In this document: in pieces, positions 1 to 8,663 of the stretch
Layout: each line of letters begins with the position of its first letter
How positions within the stretch are numbered: position 1 is the stretch's first letter
Assembly: GCA_016584305.1 (NCBI GenBank)
Contig: JACEEZ010018526.1
Location: 62,001 to 126,000, forward strand
DNA: 64,000 bases
Direction of reading: 5' to 3'
DNA from: Chionoecetes opilio
Taxonomy: Eukaryota > Arthropoda > Malacostraca > Decapoda > Majidae
Program-made: the position numbers and the translations under genes
Notes under the pieces: generated by a model
Database searches by the model: none
Told to the model about the DNA's origin: nothing
Seen by the model: the letters and a program-made list of their open reading frames with translations, nothing else

Positions 1-217
1 GCTAGTTCAAACTTGACTGTAACATAAATTTCCATTGTAATTAGTACCATTTGACGATTTGGTAGTGAATATATAAGCAATAAATTTATCAGCTATGACT
101 GTTTAGTAATACTCGTCCACTAACTAATTTGGTATATTCAGTTACTTTTAGTATTTTATGGCTCGACAACATACAAATTTTTATAGCAAAGGAAAGAGCT
201 GGGCGTGAAGGGGTTAA
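1..217 (+). mobile_element. piggyBac-type MITE, copy 1 (cut by window edge)
   Basis: This is the 3' part of a dispersed ~220 bp element. It ends GGGCGTGAAGGGGTTAA, which is the right terminus (reverse complement TTAACCCCTTCACGCCC). The internal blocks TTTCCATTGTAATT, CCACTAACTAATTTGGTATA and ATGGCTCGACAACATACAA recur in the other copies listed. The left terminus is lost or degraded at the window start. It is non-coding; classification rests on the TTAA target and CCC-starting termini shared with copies at 7622 and 15259. Confidence 0.75.
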
Positions 218-229
218 GATGTAGTCCTT

Positions 230-425
230 AATATTCCGTGTGCTCTTATGTTCTTATGTCTAGCAGCTCTTGTAGCTTCCTTATGTTTATTTATGTTCTT
301 ATGTCTCGCAGCCTCTTGGAGCTCCTTATTGTTCTTATGTCTTATGTCTCCGCAGCCTCTTGTAGATTCCTTATGTTCTTATGTCTTTAGTCCACAGCTC
401 TTGTAGCTTCCTTTGTTCCTAGTTT
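230..425 (+). repeat. Satellite made of CR1-like LINE 3' tails
   Basis: About four imperfect units of ~45-50 bp carry the sequence CAGCCTCTTGTAGCTTCCTTATG followed by TTCTTATG runs in pieces. The same sequence forms the 3' end of the CR1-like LINE copies in this window (for example at 5935-5985), so the array is an expansion of that tail. A larger array of the same unit lies at 8664-9528. Confidence 0.7.
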
Positions 426-760
426 TTATTACTTCAGGGGGAGCTTGGATCATAGGGATACTGCGCTTTAGGCCAACCTATCAACGTTCATGGCAAGCGT
501 CACCGCAGTAATGTGCTACAAACGATCTGTCCTGAAAACTTAATGTTTATATGGCAAGATTCAACCACCACTTGGTCGGCCAAACCCTCCCTTGTCGCCC
601 TACTCAGGTGGGGGGTCTTTGCAGGGGAATTTTCTTTTTTCGATTTCTGTCAATAAGATATATAAATAAATAAAGTATGAGATAGAAGAAGTAGAGATAT
701 AGAGAGAGGATTATAGAAAGAGAGGTTTATACAAGAAATACGATATACTTCATGGAGAAA
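426..760. other. No recognisable feature
   Basis: Mixed-composition sequence with no open frame of note and no match to the other repeats here. The last 100 bases are purine-rich (GATATAGAGAGAGGATTATA type). I see nothing functional. Confidence 0.5.
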
Positions 761-892
761 CAAGAAGTCACGGATTCAAAACGGAAAAGCGTAGATTTAA
801 AAAGGAAAAAGGTAGAAAAACTGGTTCACAAATAGGGTGGTAAATGATTGGAAGGACTCTGTCATCAGGTAGATAGTGCGTTGTCCAATAGG
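761..892 (+). mobile_element. CR1-like LINE, 3' end, first half of a split copy
   Basis: The sequence reads, with small indels, as the C-terminus of a non-LTR reverse transcriptase ORF: ..KRRFKKE.. then WFTNRVVNDWNGLS and a VV..A motif. That pattern is typical of the ORF2 end of jockey/CR1-superfamily elements. The copy stops at CAATAGG and continues at 2885 with AGCTTTAAA, so it is split by a ~2 kb G/T-rich block. It is 5' truncated and dead. Confidence 0.8.
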
Positions 893-2884
893 CCAAAGGC
901 GGTTTGGTGGCATCTGTCGGAGTGTACCTTGATTAAGAGTGTAAGTGGGCGCTTTGTTTGTTTGTTTGTGGTTTCATCGGGGTGGTGTTCTTGTTGTGGG
1001 GTGTGCTGCTGCTGTGCTTAGGGGTTGTTAGTGGGTGTGTGTGTAGTTGGTATTGGGTTTGTGTGTGTGGGGGGGGGTACCGCGGGGAGGGGGGGGGGGG
1101 GGGGGGGGGGGGAGTTGTTGCTGTGTTGTTTTGGGTCGGGTTTGGGGATTTGTGTGGGGGGTTGTGGGAGTATTTGTGGGGGAATGTTGTGGGGTGTTGG
1201 TGTGGTGGGTTTGGGTGGGTTGTGGTGTGGTGTTGGGGTGGTGTGTGTTGTGTTGTGTTGTCGTGGGGTGGGGTTTGTGGGCAGGGTTGTTTCGTTGGGG
1301 GTTCGTTGGTGGGGGGGGGTGGCTGGGTTTTCCGGTTAGGTTGGGTGGGGGGTCGCTTGGTGTTTTTTGTTTGTTGTTTGGTTGCCTTTGTAGGTGTGTG
1401 GCGGGGTGGGGGGGGGGAGGGAGGTGTGGTTTGGGGGGGTTTGGGTTGTGTGCTGGTGCACGTGGTTGTTGGTTTTTTGTGGAGTGTGGGTTGCGTTTGG
1501 GGGTTTTTTTTTTTTTTTTTTTTTTGGGTTTTTCGGTGGGGGGGGGGGGGGGGGGTTCGGTTTCAGGTTGGGTCGGGGGTGTTTTCTGTGGTGTTGCTTA
1601 GGCTTTGTGGTTGTTGTCAGTTGTGGGGGGGCGGGGGGGCGGCGGGTGGGTTTGGTGGTGGGCTTGTGTTTTTTCTGGTTTAGGGTGATATTGGTGGTTT
1701 GGTGGATTGTTTGTGGCACTGGGTTGTTTTTGTAGGGGGTGGTGGGGGTGGGTTTGGCTGTGTGGGGGGGGGATTGGTTGGGGTGTGGTCGTTATGTGCT
1801 TAGTGTGGGGGGTGTTCGTTGCGTTTTTTGGCGGGTGAGGTCCTGGTTCGTCGGGCGAGTTTCGGGGGGGGGCTTTGTTGGGAGTTCGGTTGTCGGGTTC
1901 TCGTTTCTCGTGGGCGGCGGTGGTTGTGGGGGGGGGGGGTGTGTGCTTTGGCGGGGGAGGGGGGAGTTTCCGTGTTGTTCTGGGGGCGGGGGGGGTTTCT
2001 ATGGGCTTCTGTCTTGGTATTATGGGGTTTGGTGTCTTGGAATGGGTGGAGGTCTTCTAGTCGGGCGGGGGGGGGTTCTTCGTGTTGCTGGTGTTTTGTG
2101 GGTGGTGTGTAGCGGTGGAGTGGGGTGATTGGTTTGTTTTTGTTTATGTGTCCTTGTTGGTTGTTTTTGGAGGGTGGGTGTTTGTTTTGGTTACTTGTTG
2201 TGCCGGGGTGTTGTGGCTGGTTTGGGGTAATTTGTTTAGGGGGTGGGCGGGGGGGTATGTTGAGGTATTGGTGTTGCGGTTTTGTTGGTTGTGTGATGGT
2301 TGGGGGCCGTTCGCGGGCCATCTTTTGGTCGTTTTGGTGTTGGGTTGTTGTTTGGTGGCTTTGGCACTGGTCTTCTCTTGTTGGGCGTGGGTTTACGGGT
2401 TTTTCTGGGGGGTTGGGGGGCGTGGTACGGCTGGTTGGGTGTTATTTATTGTTTGTGTGATTAGTGTGTTTGTTCAGTAAGTGTGTTTCGCTTGTGTGTT
2501 GTGGGATGTTCATTGCGGATCGGTGTGTTTTTTTTTTGGGGGGGGGTGGGGTGGGGGTGTTTGGCTGGTCTTGTGTGGCTTTTTGTGCTGTGGTGGGGTT
2601 CTGTGTGGTCACGTGTTTATTGGGGGTGGGGGGGGGTGGGGGTCAATTTCTTTTTTTTTGGTTTTTTTCGTTTTTTTCTTTTTAGGGTTTTCTCCGTGTC
2701 CACTCTATATCCGTGTTTATTCTTTGTTTTTCTGTTTATCTTCTTTTTGTTTGGGGTTGGGGTGTTTTGAGTTTTTGCTATCTCTTATTTTGTCCTTGTG
2801 GTTGTTTTTGTGCTTTACTTTTTTTTTGTCATATGCTGTTTTTATTTTTTACGTTCTTGTTATGTGTTCGAATTTGCTTTTTGT
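893..2884. repeat. 2 kb G/T-rich low-complexity block
   Basis: Almost only G and T on this strand, with runs such as 17+ G near 1090, a T20/G16 pair near 1505-1555 and GTGTGGGG phrases throughout. It becomes T-rich from about 2640. The long open frames in all three + frames (for example 958-1683) come from absence of A-containing stops, and their translations are Gly/Val/Trp/Phe-only. No gene is supported. Many G-runs could form quadruplexes. Its edges fall inside one LINE copy. Confidence 0.85.
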
Positions 2885-3250
2885 AGCTTTAAAGTGAGGC
2901 TGGATGAATTAGTGGATGGGGATGAAAGGGGGATGTAGTGAGTAGTGTAAGTAACAGGGACTTAACCACGTGTAGGTCTCGCAGCCTCTTGTAGCTTTCC
3001 TTATTTTATTATGTTCTTAGGTTCTTATGATCTACGTATGTTCTTTCTGTGTTCTTATTGGTCTATTTCCTTATTCTCTATTGTTCCTATGTTCTATGTT
3101 CATACTGTTTCCTATGTCTTATGTTTCTATTGTTCTTATTTTCTTATGTTCTTATGTTCCTATTTCCTTATTCCTAGGTTCATATGTGTCTAGTTTATAT
3201 GTTTCTATTATGTTCTTATGTTCCTATGTTCCTATGTTCTTATGTTCTCA
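2885..3250 (+). mobile_element. CR1-like LINE, 3' end, second half plus tail
   Basis: It continues the copy broken at 892: CTTTAAA..GAGGCTGGATGAATT.. encodes the SFKRRLDKFM-like end and the stop (GATGTAG), followed by the 3' UTR ACCACGTGTAGGTCTCGCAG and CTCTTGTAGC. From ~3000 to 3250 the 8-bp terminal repeat TTCTTATG / TTCCTATG is expanded. Eight-base 3' repeats rather than poly-A are a known property of CR1 elements. Confidence 0.8.
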
Positions 3251-3293
3251 CCTGTGCAAGCGCTGTAAAGTTACCCCCCAGTCCCTGCATTGC

Positions 3294-3533
3294 TCAGGGA
3301 CAGCTACGTGTTCCGGTTACCTTCAAAGCTGATGTCACCTCTCTGATCTCCTCCTGGCCGCTCCTACTGAGACGGATCCTTCCGCCACCGTGTTCTAGCT
3401 CCAGGCAACTCACAGATTTCTCGAAATACGGTTGCAAATAACCCCTTGTACACTTATGGGGGTAGGTGTTGTAGGTAACGGAGGAACCTGAAAACATGGG
3501 CAACTTCGGAGATATACAAAATTTGCAGTCCAA
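3294..3533 (-). CDS. Unrecognised 79-residue open frame
   Basis: An uninterrupted frame on the minus strand with ordinary amino-acid composition (contains SCLELEHGGGRIRLSRSGQ), unlike the low-complexity frames around it. I do not recognise a domain. There is no signal peptide, no clear splice context and no second copy in the window. It may be part of a dispersed repeat or chance. It is listed because it is one of few compositionally normal frames in the first 5 kb. Confidence 0.2.
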   Translation of the reverse strand: MDCKFCISPKLPMFSGSSVTYNTYPHKCTRGYLQPYFEKSVSCLELEHGGGRIRLSRSGQEEIREVTSALKVTGTRSCP

Positions 3534-3744
3534 AGCCCAAACAGAATCTTGGAGTATTGCGATCCGATAATTCTCGCTGCCGACAGTTCAAGCCGTTCAA
3601 TGAATTCACAGAGTAATCATGACAACCCCATGGTGATACGCAAACAAACCTCCTGCCACTCTCCCATCCCTACAGGTCAGTCTCCAAGTTCAGAAGAAAT
3701 ATAAGAAATGTGAAATATCGCAAAATTATTGATGGTAAATTTCA
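3534..3744. other. No recognisable feature
   Basis: Ordinary-composition sequence between the unrecognised frame and the foldback element. I see no motif, repeat or splice-site pair. Confidence 0.4.
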
Positions 3745-4120
3745 GATGTAAACACGAATCCTTTGGTGGCGAAACAATTTTTTTTCTGGCGTCGTTTTGA
3801 TGTGTTTTGAATGAATCTGCTAACATTTCTGTCGCAAATCTTTTTTTCTCTTTTTGTTTTGGCAAAAAATTACGAAGAATATTATAAACAAATTGAACCT
3901 AACCTAACACTAACCTACCTATCCTATACACTAACCTAACCCTTTACCTAAACTTTAGTATAAAAAACACTAACCTTTGATGTGCGTAAAAAATAAATAA
4001 AAAAAAAATAAAAGGTGTTTGCGACAGAATTAAACGGTTAACAGATTTATTCAAAACATCAAAACTCACCAGAAAAAAAATTTGTTTCGGCCACCAAAGT
4101 GAATTCGGTGTTCATCTGAA
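3745..4120. mobile_element. Foldback element with telomere-like core
   Basis: A left arm of ~105 bp (CTTTGGTGGCGAAACAA ... CTGTCGCAAA) is the inverted counterpart of the right arm (TTTGCGACAG ... CGGCCACCAAAG), with ~80% identity by eye. The loop holds degenerate AACCT/CTAACC repeats (3895-3950), matching the arthropod telomere unit TTAGG on the other strand. A relative of the right arm next to (AACCT)n lies at 48640-48725. No coding capacity, so this is a non-autonomous foldback element or MITE of unknown superfamily. Confidence 0.6.
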
Positions 4121-4122
4121 TA

Positions 4123-4496
4123 CAGTGAGAACCCTCATTTAACCGGCATTCAAAACAACGGCACTAAATCGACCCAGGTTTTTTTGTTGTTTTCTTTTTT
4201 TGCATTTTGTTTTTTTTTTTTTTTTTTCCCTTTTCTTCTACACCCTCGTTTCATTTTTTGTATTCTCTTATCTGTCTGTCTTTAGAGGGACTGGCAACTA
4301 AGCGGGAGTTGTGTTACCCATTTTGTTGTTCGCCCTTGGCAGTCCTTTGATGGAAAAAAAAAAAAAAAAACCAAAAAAATAAAGGGATTTTGGTGCGATT
4401 CCCATGTAGAGTAACTCTCAAAACAACGGCAAAATGAGACTTATCGTGTATGCGCTCCCCCCCTCGAGGGTTTGCCGGATAAACGAGGTTTTCCTG
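4123..4496. mobile_element. pogo/Tigger-like MITE with TA duplication
   Basis: The termini are inverted: left CAGTGAGAACCCTCATTTA..CCGGC, right GCCGGATAAACGAGGTTTTCCTG. A TA dinucleotide flanks each end (4121-4122 and 4497-4498). CAG..CTG ends, a TA target and the GAACCTC..CCGG core are characteristic of pogo/Tigger (Tc1-mariner superfamily) elements. The 374 bp interior has T- and A-tracts and no transposase, so it is non-autonomous. Confidence 0.7.
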
Positions 4497-4498
4497 TA

Positions 4499-4710
4499 AT
4501 ACCAAAATGATGAAATGATCCAGCATCATCCTAGACCAAAGCTTATGTGTTCATATCCACCAGGCTGGAGTATGCTTGATCTATTTTCAAGAAGTGTTAT
4601 TAAAGTGTATTTTCACCCTATACTATGCACACACACCATTTATCGCATGTGTAATGCATCTGATTGGCATGAGAGGATGTCTTGGTGAGGATTAATAATC
4701 AGCGTAGCTT
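4499..4710. other. No recognisable feature
   Basis: Short spacer between the pogo-like MITE and the next LINE copy. Nothing identifiable. Confidence 0.4.
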
Positions 4711-4956
4711 TAAAAGGTAAATAGGGCAAAAAATGGGTTCACAAATAGGGTGGTAAATGATTGGAATGGACTCGGTGGTCGGGTGGTTCAGGCGGTAGTT
4801 CAATAGGGACTTAAATGTAAAAGGAGGCTGATAAATTCATGGATGGGGTTTATGAAAGGTGGATGTAGGTACTTCTTCAAGTAACAGGAAACTACCACAT
4901 GTAGGTTGTCGCGGCCTCTCTGTCGCTGCCTTATTTTCTTATTGTTTCTTATTTGT
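4711..4956 (+). mobile_element. CR1-like LINE 3' end, copy
   Basis: 5'-truncated copy with GGTTCACAAATAGGGTGG, GTAAATGATTGGAATGGACTC and the 3' UTR block CTACCACATGTAGGTTGTCG, ending in CTTATTTTCTT / TTTCTTATT. It directly abuts a minus-strand MITE starting at the TTAA at 4957. Confidence 0.8.
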
Positions 4957-5110
4957 TTAACCCTTCACGCCATATAGATCTTTCTTTGTATAAATAATCG
5001 CTGTTGTAAATCATAAAATTAAGAAACAAAGTCCACTGAATATACCAAATTAGTTAGTGGACAAGTCATACTAAACAGGTCATATTCTATAAAAATAATT
5101 GCTGTATCAT
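4957..5110 (-). mobile_element. piggyBac-type MITE, copy 2 (truncated)
   Basis: It starts TTAACCCTTCACGCC, the right terminus in reverse, and continues with the reverse complement of the shared interior (TATACCAAATTAGTTAGTGG). The far end is lost near 5110. Confidence 0.75.
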
Positions 5111-5222
5111 AAAGATTCGCCTCCATTATATCTCCATTCTTTCCCACCAGAATCATACTTTGAGAAGAGTTTTGATTACATGGATTAGATTGGAAGTGGG
5201 CCGGGAGTGAAGCAGTCTTTAG
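5111..5222. other. Intron sequence upstream of the first kinase exon
   Basis: No repeat identified. It ends in a plausible acceptor (GCAGTCTTTAG at 5222). No N-lobe kinase exon is visible in it. Confidence 0.4.
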
Positions 5223-5290
5223 GCTCCATCGGACCTCATCTCGTGGGCGTGGCAAGTGGCCCAAGGCATGGAGTACCTGTGCGATGAAAG
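5223..5290 (+). CDS. Pvr: RTK exon: helix E before the catalytic loop
   Basis: The 68 bp exon lies between acceptor GCAGTCTTTAG and donor AG/GTACGG. It reads without any indel as APSDLISWAWQVAQGMEYLC followed by DE and two bases AG (phase 2). W.WQVA.GMEYL is the hallmark of receptor tyrosine kinases just before HRDLAARN, and is especially common in PDGFR/VEGFR/FGFR classes. Going in, the phase is 0. The next exon supplies the catalytic loop 1.8 kb downstream after an intron carrying a SINE head, a LINE copy and a minisatellite. This is the cleanest exon of the gene. Confidence 0.8.
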
Positions 5291-5570
5291 GTACGGAAAG
5301 TATTTTACATTTGTGCCATAGCGCCTGTAGGCCAGTCGGTGGACACAGGGCGCAAGATGAAGGTTTCGGTAGGTTCACATCAAGGGCTGTGATGGTTGTG
5401 GTCCTCGCCCGTGGTGGCAGCAGGATTATTTTATATAGGACGCCTGTGATAGAGAATATGCCGCCCCCCCTGTGTCCTACGATGCACTCTCATCGAAGGT
5501 TAGATGTTAATGCGCAGCCATGTGGGTGTTATTAGGTCTATCTCGACAGCTGCAGTATGTAGTTTTGGTT
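5291..5570. other. Intron, no other feature recognised
   Basis: Sequence between the helix-E exon and the tRNA-like SINE head. It has ordinary composition and no second exon that I can identify. Confidence 0.4.
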
Positions 5571-5646
5571 TTCGTTGGGATTCGAATCGGAAGCTCACCG
5601 AGAACCCCACTCGGGAGACGCAACCACTCCGATACCGCATCACCTA
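5571..5646 (-). mobile_element. tRNA-like SINE head (Ser/Leu-like)
   Basis: On the minus strand it reads GCGGTATCGGAGTGGTTGCG (A-box region), then a long variable-arm-like hairpin CTCCCGAGTGGGGTTCTCGG, then the B box CCGATTCGAATCCC. The spacing fits a class II tRNA. The acceptor stem does not pair well and there is no clean 3' end, so I call a SINE head or tRNA pseudogene rather than a tRNA gene. Confidence 0.5.
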
Positions 5647-5701
5647 AACTAACAAGAATCACCTAGCCGTTATCGTTCTATGTCAATTTCTTATGTTTGC
5701 G

Positions 5702-5990
5702 AACAAGAAGTAACGGGATTCAAACCAGAAAAGCGTAGATTAAAAAGGAAAATAGGGAAAAACTGGTTCAAATAATTGGGTTTGGTGGGTAAATGATTGG
5801 AATGGACTCTCAGTTGACAGGTTGGTCAGTGCGGAGTCAATAGGGAGCTAAAAGGAGGTTGGATAAATTCATGATTGGAATGAAAGGTGGATGTAGTTAG
5901 GTTTATAGTAACAGGAACTACCACGTGTAGGTCTCACGGCTCTTGTAGCTTCCTTATTTTCTGATGTTCGATTCTTCTTAGGTTACTTAT
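5702..5990 (+). mobile_element. CR1-like LINE 3' end, copy in RTK intron
   Basis: One of the longer copies: AAGTAACGGGATTCAAACC..GAAAAGCGTAGA (KRR), then TGGTTCA..GTAAATGATTGGAATGGACTC, AGGAGG.TGGATAAATTCATG, GTAACAGGAACTACCACGTG, and the tail CTCTTGTAGCTTCCTTATTT. Several indels disrupt the frame. Confidence 0.85.
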
Positions 5991-6764
5991 GAAGATAGAT
6001 AATATTTTGTTTTGATATGTTGATTAGAGTCCTATATTATTGGCAGAAGATATAAAACGTATATAAGTAAACTATGAACTATACTTATACTTAGTAAAAC
6101 TATGTAACTTAATCTTGACATCTCATTGCTTTTTATTGTAAGATCCTTTAATAATTTGAATGTCATGATTTTTATGGTGATGTTGATAGACAGAGGGCGT
6201 CGTTTTGTGTTCCATAGCACTTAGTCATGGATTACGAAGGGACCACTCAATAACAACTTGCTGAAAGTGTGTTATACTGCTTTGTGATAGTGGTTTGCAA
6301 TGGTTTGGATACTGATTATTATTTCGGCCCCTACCCAAGCTTTTGTTGTGTTTTTGTGTCGCAAGAAAAGAAACAATCCAATTGTCAATTGACGAGAAAA
6401 AATAGTATTTATGTGTACCAAGACGATGCTTGGACGACCACAAAAAAACACATGGCTCAGGATGGTGATTTTTATGTCGCATTTGTCTAGTATTTTTAGG
6501 AATTGAATTAAAAAACGTTGTAGAATATTTTATTTAGCGTAATTTTGATAGAAACTGTTTTTTTTAGATAAATTAATTTTGGGTTTTGGACATGAATAAT
6601 AATTAATAATAATTTTATTCTCACCCGAAGCATACGTACAAGCAAAAAAACAACAACATAATATATTGGACGAGGGAATGAACTTAAGTACTAAAACAAA
6701 ATAATTGATAATAGCTATATACCTCTAGAAATAATAATAAAATAATAATTTTAATACTCACAAT
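5991..6764. other. AT-rich intron sequence
   Basis: Strongly AT-rich with (AATAAT)-type stretches around 6595-6620 and 6730-6750. Two overlapping open frames on opposite strands (6225-6490) have no recognisable domain and I regard them as chance. Confidence 0.5.
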
Positions 6765-7075
6765 GAGATACAGTCCTATAGTATTTAGTATATGAGAAAA
6801 GAGTCCTATATTATTGATGGATATGAGATAAGTAGTGTTAGACTTATATTATTGATGATTATCGAAGAAAGAGTCTTATTATTGATGATATGAGAGGAAA
6901 AGAGTCCTATATTATTGATGATATGAGAAAGAGTCCTATATATATAATTATGATGATATGAGAAAGGAGTCCTCTATTTATTGAGGAATGAGGAAAGAGC
7001 TATATATTGGATGATTATGTAGATAGAGTATCTATTATTGATGATATGATGATAGAGTCCATATTATTGTCCGAA
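6765..7075 (+). repeat. ~29 bp minisatellite in RTK intron
   Basis: About ten imperfect units of the type GAGTCCTATATTATTGATGA + TATGAGAAA. It ends directly before the catalytic-loop exon, so the exon's acceptor region is poorly defined. Confidence 0.85.
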
Positions 7076-7102
7076 AAAAACTTATTCTTGACATCCGCCA
7101 AG

Positions 7103-7230
7103 ATCTTGAACAGGAGACTTGGCTGCTTCGCAACATCCTCCTGCCGACAACAACCGAGTAAAGATCAGCGACTTTGGTACTGTCGCGCAAATAATACAAT
7201 TATGATGTCAATATATTAAAAGAAGGAATA
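7103..7230 (+). CDS. Pvr: RTK exon: catalytic loop and DFG motif
   Basis: After acceptor CCGCCAAG, and allowing about five single-base indels, the exon encodes ILxRDLAARN then ILL.DNNRVKISDFGLSR and an activation-loop start (NNTIM). DLAARN holds the catalytic Asp and the Mg-binding Asn of receptor tyrosine kinases, and DFG the second metal-binding Asp. The residue before RD is AAC (Asn) instead of His as sequenced; it could be a base error. The exon ends at donor GGAATA/GTAAGTG. Phase-2 entry fits the AG left by the upstream exon if one base is missing at the junction. An in-frame TAA near 7217 sits in an indel-prone A/T stretch. Confidence 0.8.
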
Positions 7231-7341
7231 GTAAGTGTATGCCATATTAACTAGTAACATCTTAAGTAGTCTATGAATGTGTGTACTTGTTTACTTTTTA
7301 CTTGAAAGGTTACTGCTACACATTACAGAAATTTATCCTAC

Positions 7342-7568
7342 AGAAAATAGGGAATAAACTGGTTCACAAATAGGGTGGGGAAATGATTGGAATGGACTCG
7401 TTGTCAGGGAGGTCAGTGCAGTAGTCAATAGGGAGTTTTAAAGGAGGATGGATATAAATTCATGGATGGATGAAAGGTGGATGTAGGTAGTGTTAAAGTA
7501 ACAGGAACTACTACGTGGTAGGTCCCGGCCTCTTGTAGCTTCCTTCTATTTCCTCATGTTCTTATGGT
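7342..7568 (+). mobile_element. CR1-like LINE 3' end, copy in RTK intron
   Basis: Contains CTGGTTCACAAATAGGGTGG, GATTGGAATGGACTCGTTG, the 3' UTR block AACAGGAACTACTACGTGG and the tail CTCTTGTAGCTTCCTT..CATGTTCTTATG. Truncated at its 5' end. Confidence 0.85.
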
Positions 7569-7621
7569 ACAGTAACTCATTAGTATTGGCAATTGTAATG
7601 ACAGTGCTTATTAGATGCCAG

Positions 7622-7842
7622 TTAACCCCTTGAGGCCCATAACGTAATTTCCATAGTTAATTTTGCTACATTAGACGATTTTTAGTTAATAAAGCTAATA
7701 TTTTAGAGAATAGACTGTTTAGTATCTTTGTCTTACTCACTAGTTTAATTGGTATTTTAGTTACTTTTTGTAATTTTATGGCTAACAATCATACAATTTT
7801 TTATTTAGCAAGGGAAAAGATTCTGGTGCGTGAAGGGGTTAA
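7622..7842 (+). mobile_element. piggyBac-type MITE, copy 3, complete
   Basis: The full 221 bp runs from TTAACCCCTTGAGGCCCA to GTGCGTGAAGGGGTTAA. The ends are inverted repeats starting CCCCTT next to TTAA on both sides, which is the piggyBac signature (TTAA target duplication, CCC-starting termini). No open frame. The interior TTTCCATAGTTAATTTTG..CTCACTAGTTTAATTGG matches the other copies. Confidence 0.85.
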
Positions 7843-7849
7843 TAATGGT

Positions 7850-8390
7850 AATGACTACTTAATGGTTTATAATGTTATGATGTCTTATTAATGTCTTTTT
7901 ATTATGGCCTTTTCTATGATGTTCTTATTAATGTCTTAGGATGTCTAGTAATGTCTTATAATGTCTATGATGTCTTATTAATGTCTTATATTTCGTATAA
8001 TGTCTATGATTGTCTTATTAATGTGCTATTAAGTCTTATAATGCTATGATGTTCTATTTAAGGTCTTATAAGGTCTATGATGGTCTTATAATGTCTTATT
8101 AATGTCTTTATAATGTCTTATAATGTCTTATTAATGTCTATGATGTATTTACTAAATGGTCTATAATGTCTTATAATGTCTTATGATGTCTTATTAATGT
8201 CTTATAATGTCTAGTGATGTCTTATTAATGTATATGATGTCTATTAATGTCTTGTATAATGTCTTTATAATGTCAATGATGTCTATTAATGTCTTATAAT
8301 GTTCATGATGTCTTATGAAGTCTAGATGTCTTATTAATGTCTATGTCTTCTTAATTAATGTCTTTATACTGGCTATGGATGTCTTATAGA
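7850..8390 (+). repeat. ATGTCTTATA/TTAATGTCTT minisatellite in RTK intron
   Basis: Over 500 bp of 10-22 bp units built from ATGTCTTATA, ATGTCTTATTA and TATGATGTCT. It lies in the intron ending at the exon at 8434. Confidence 0.9.
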
Positions 8391-8433
8391 TCCCAGTTCA
8401 AGGTTAAAAGCTACATATTTTTCCCGTCCACAG

Positions 8434-8654
8434 AACCTGCTAATTGCCAGGTCCATGTGGTATGTCATTAGAAGCCATTCGTACAAGGATTTCAGCATAC
8501 AGAGTGGACGTTGGCATTTGGCATGTCACCTAATGGATGTATATTTTCCTCTGGGCAGCACACCATACCGGGTGAACTATATATGGACTTCTGGGTGATG
8601 CTGGAGGACGGGCATAGAATGGCTATGCCAGACAGAATATGCCAATGAGGAAAT
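8434..8654 (+). CDS. Pvr: RTK exon: kinase subdomains VIII to X
   Basis: The acceptor is CCCGTCCACAG and the donor GGAAAT/GTAAAGT. With several small indels corrected it reads ..AR..MSLEAI (substrate-binding P+1 segment), IFSIQSDVWAFGM (subdomain IX Asp), SSGQ..PY, DFWVMLEDGHRM.MPEYA, then NEE and two bases AT. The order MSLEAI / SDVWAFG / L.DG.RM..PEYA matches PDGFR/VEGFR-class kinases closely. The last two bases AT join to C of the next exon to give Ile, then Tyr (EEIY), the expected residues. The few extra bases before MSLEAI (TCCATGTGGTATG) look like a local duplication error. Confidence 0.82.
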
Positions 8655-8663
8655 GTAAAGTAT

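Noticed and set aside
958..2897. Ten long frames on both strands in the G/T block
   Set aside because: They exist only because the strand lacks A; products are Gly/Val/Trp/Cys/Phe runs with no domain.
5571..5646. A true tRNA gene
   Set aside because: A and B boxes are present but the acceptor stem does not pair and no pol III T-run follows; SINE head or pseudogene.
6225..6490. Pair of antisense frames of 73 and 85 codons
   Set aside because: No domain, inside an RTK intron, no second line of evidence.
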